From Actinomycetes bacterium (lineage in GTDB: Bacteria; Actinomycetota; Acidimicrobiia; Acidimicrobiales; RAAP-2), in contig JAJZSM010000034.1 of NCBI GenBank assembly GCA_021849765.1, positions 2,835 to 10,425 on the forward strand: a stretch of DNA of 7,591 nucleotides, written 5' to 3'. Of this stretch, positions 7,129 through 7,591 are shown one piece after another. Under the pieces are notes generated by a model that saw only the letters and a program-made list of their open reading frames with translations, made no database searches and was not told where the DNA came from. Position numbers and translations under genes: made by a program. Each line of letters begins with the position of its first letter. Within the stretch, counting starts at the first letter, position 1.

Positions 7129-7591
7129 TGCGGCGGTGGTCGCCGGGTGCATGGCTCGATCTCGCGGTCGTAGCCTCGGTCGTCCTGGTCACCGTGTGGT
7201 CACTCCACCCGAACCTCGTCTTCTCGACCAGCACGATCACGGGTGGCGACACGGGCGCCCACCTCGCGCTTCCGGCCTACCTGCGTAGCGTCGGGAACCC
7301 GTTCGACCTGACTCCGTGGTATCCGGGGTGGTTCGCGGGGATGCCCGCGTATACCTACTACTTCATCTTGCCCGACCTGCTCGCAACCTTGGCGAGCTAC
7401 GTCATCAACGCCGCGCTCGCCTTCAAGCTCGCGACGATCCTCGGGTCGGTGCTCATGCCGGTCGGTGCCTATTTGCTCGGACGATTGATGCGCGCCCCTC
7501 GGCCGATCCCCGCAGCTCTGGCCGCCGCCACGCTGCCCTTCCTCTTTGACGCGTCATTCACCATTGACGGGGGCAACCTCTTCTCGACGAT
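7128..7591 (+). CDS. Polytopic membrane protein, GT-C/PF10131 (PTPS-related)-like (3' partial)
   Basis: Only the first 154 codons are in the window, and the frame is open to its end. After a short basic start there is a first membrane helix at about residues 9-27. An external loop follows with GGDTGAH (39-45), then the pattern WYPGWFAGMP (64-73), and further hydrophobic stretches near 77-95, 100-120 and 128-140. An acidic residue in the first external loop, followed by an aromatic/Pro/Gly-rich W.P..G.P stretch, is what I associate with GT-C-type polyprenyl-phosphate-sugar transferases and with the PF10131 family. D41 would be the candidate catalytic aspartate. The ATG overlaps the upstream stop (TGATG), and only weak purine-rich sequence precedes it, which suggests translational coupling to the CPBP protease. 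The family call rests on pattern recognition of the N-terminus alone, and the product could have another membrane function. Confidence 0.75.
   Translation, partial: MRRWSPGAWLDLAVVASVVLVTVWSLHPNLVFSTSTITGGDTGAHLALPAYLRSVGNPFDLTPWYPGWFAGMPAYTYYFILPDLLATLASYVINAALAFKLATILGSVLMPVGAYLLGRLMRAPRPIPAALAAATLPFLFDASFTIDGGNLFST

Noticed and set aside
7316..7549. Open frame of 77 codons at the window end
   Set aside because: It overlaps the hydrophobic frame starting at 7128, which is coupled to the upstream stop and stays open to the window end; the alternative is a shadow.

Overview
This is a high-G+C, almost fully coding window, most likely from the chromosome of an actinobacterium. The large GT2 membrane glycosyltransferase followed by a DUF5719-like exported protein is an actinobacterial arrangement. 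The FtsH sequence and the apparently leaderless GTG starts also fit that phylum, and the class Acidimicrobiia is a reasonable guess. The lineage is inferred from gene content, not from a marker gene. I see no rRNA, tRNA, CRISPR array, insertion sequence or phage gene.

Region 1 (1-4322, + strand) is a translationally coupled pair. The first gene is the 3' part of a very large glycosyltransferase, with a GT-A (family 2) catalytic domain fused to a polytopic membrane region and an extracytoplasmic C-terminal region. Its stop codon overlaps the start of the second gene (ATGA), which encodes an exported or membrane-anchored beta-rich protein resembling DUF5719. That protein appears to be four copies of one roughly 100-residue module. 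The pair probably works on a cell-envelope glycan, but its substrate is unknown.

Region 2 (4308-6311, - strand) is a complete ftsH, the membrane-bound AAA+ zinc protease. It runs tail-to-tail into the DUF5719-like gene with a 15-bp overlap of coding sequence.

Region 3 (6312-6387) is a 76-bp divergent promoter region. It carries a TANNNT -10-like box 6 to 8 nt before each of the two flanking GTG start codons, as expected for leaderless transcripts.

Region 4 (6388-7591, + strand) holds a CPBP-family intramembrane glutamic protease. Overlapping its stop codon (TGATG) is the 5' part of a polytopic membrane protein with the look of a GT-C or PF10131 (PTPS-related) glycosyltransferase-like protein, cut by the window end. 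The start of this last protein resembles the membrane part of the first gene, so both ends of the window carry relatives of the same membrane glycosyltransferase-like fold. The overall theme is envelope glycan synthesis plus membrane proteolysis. Nothing in the window is a clearly new defence or mobile system; the least characterised parts are the GT2/DUF5719 pair and the shared membrane module.
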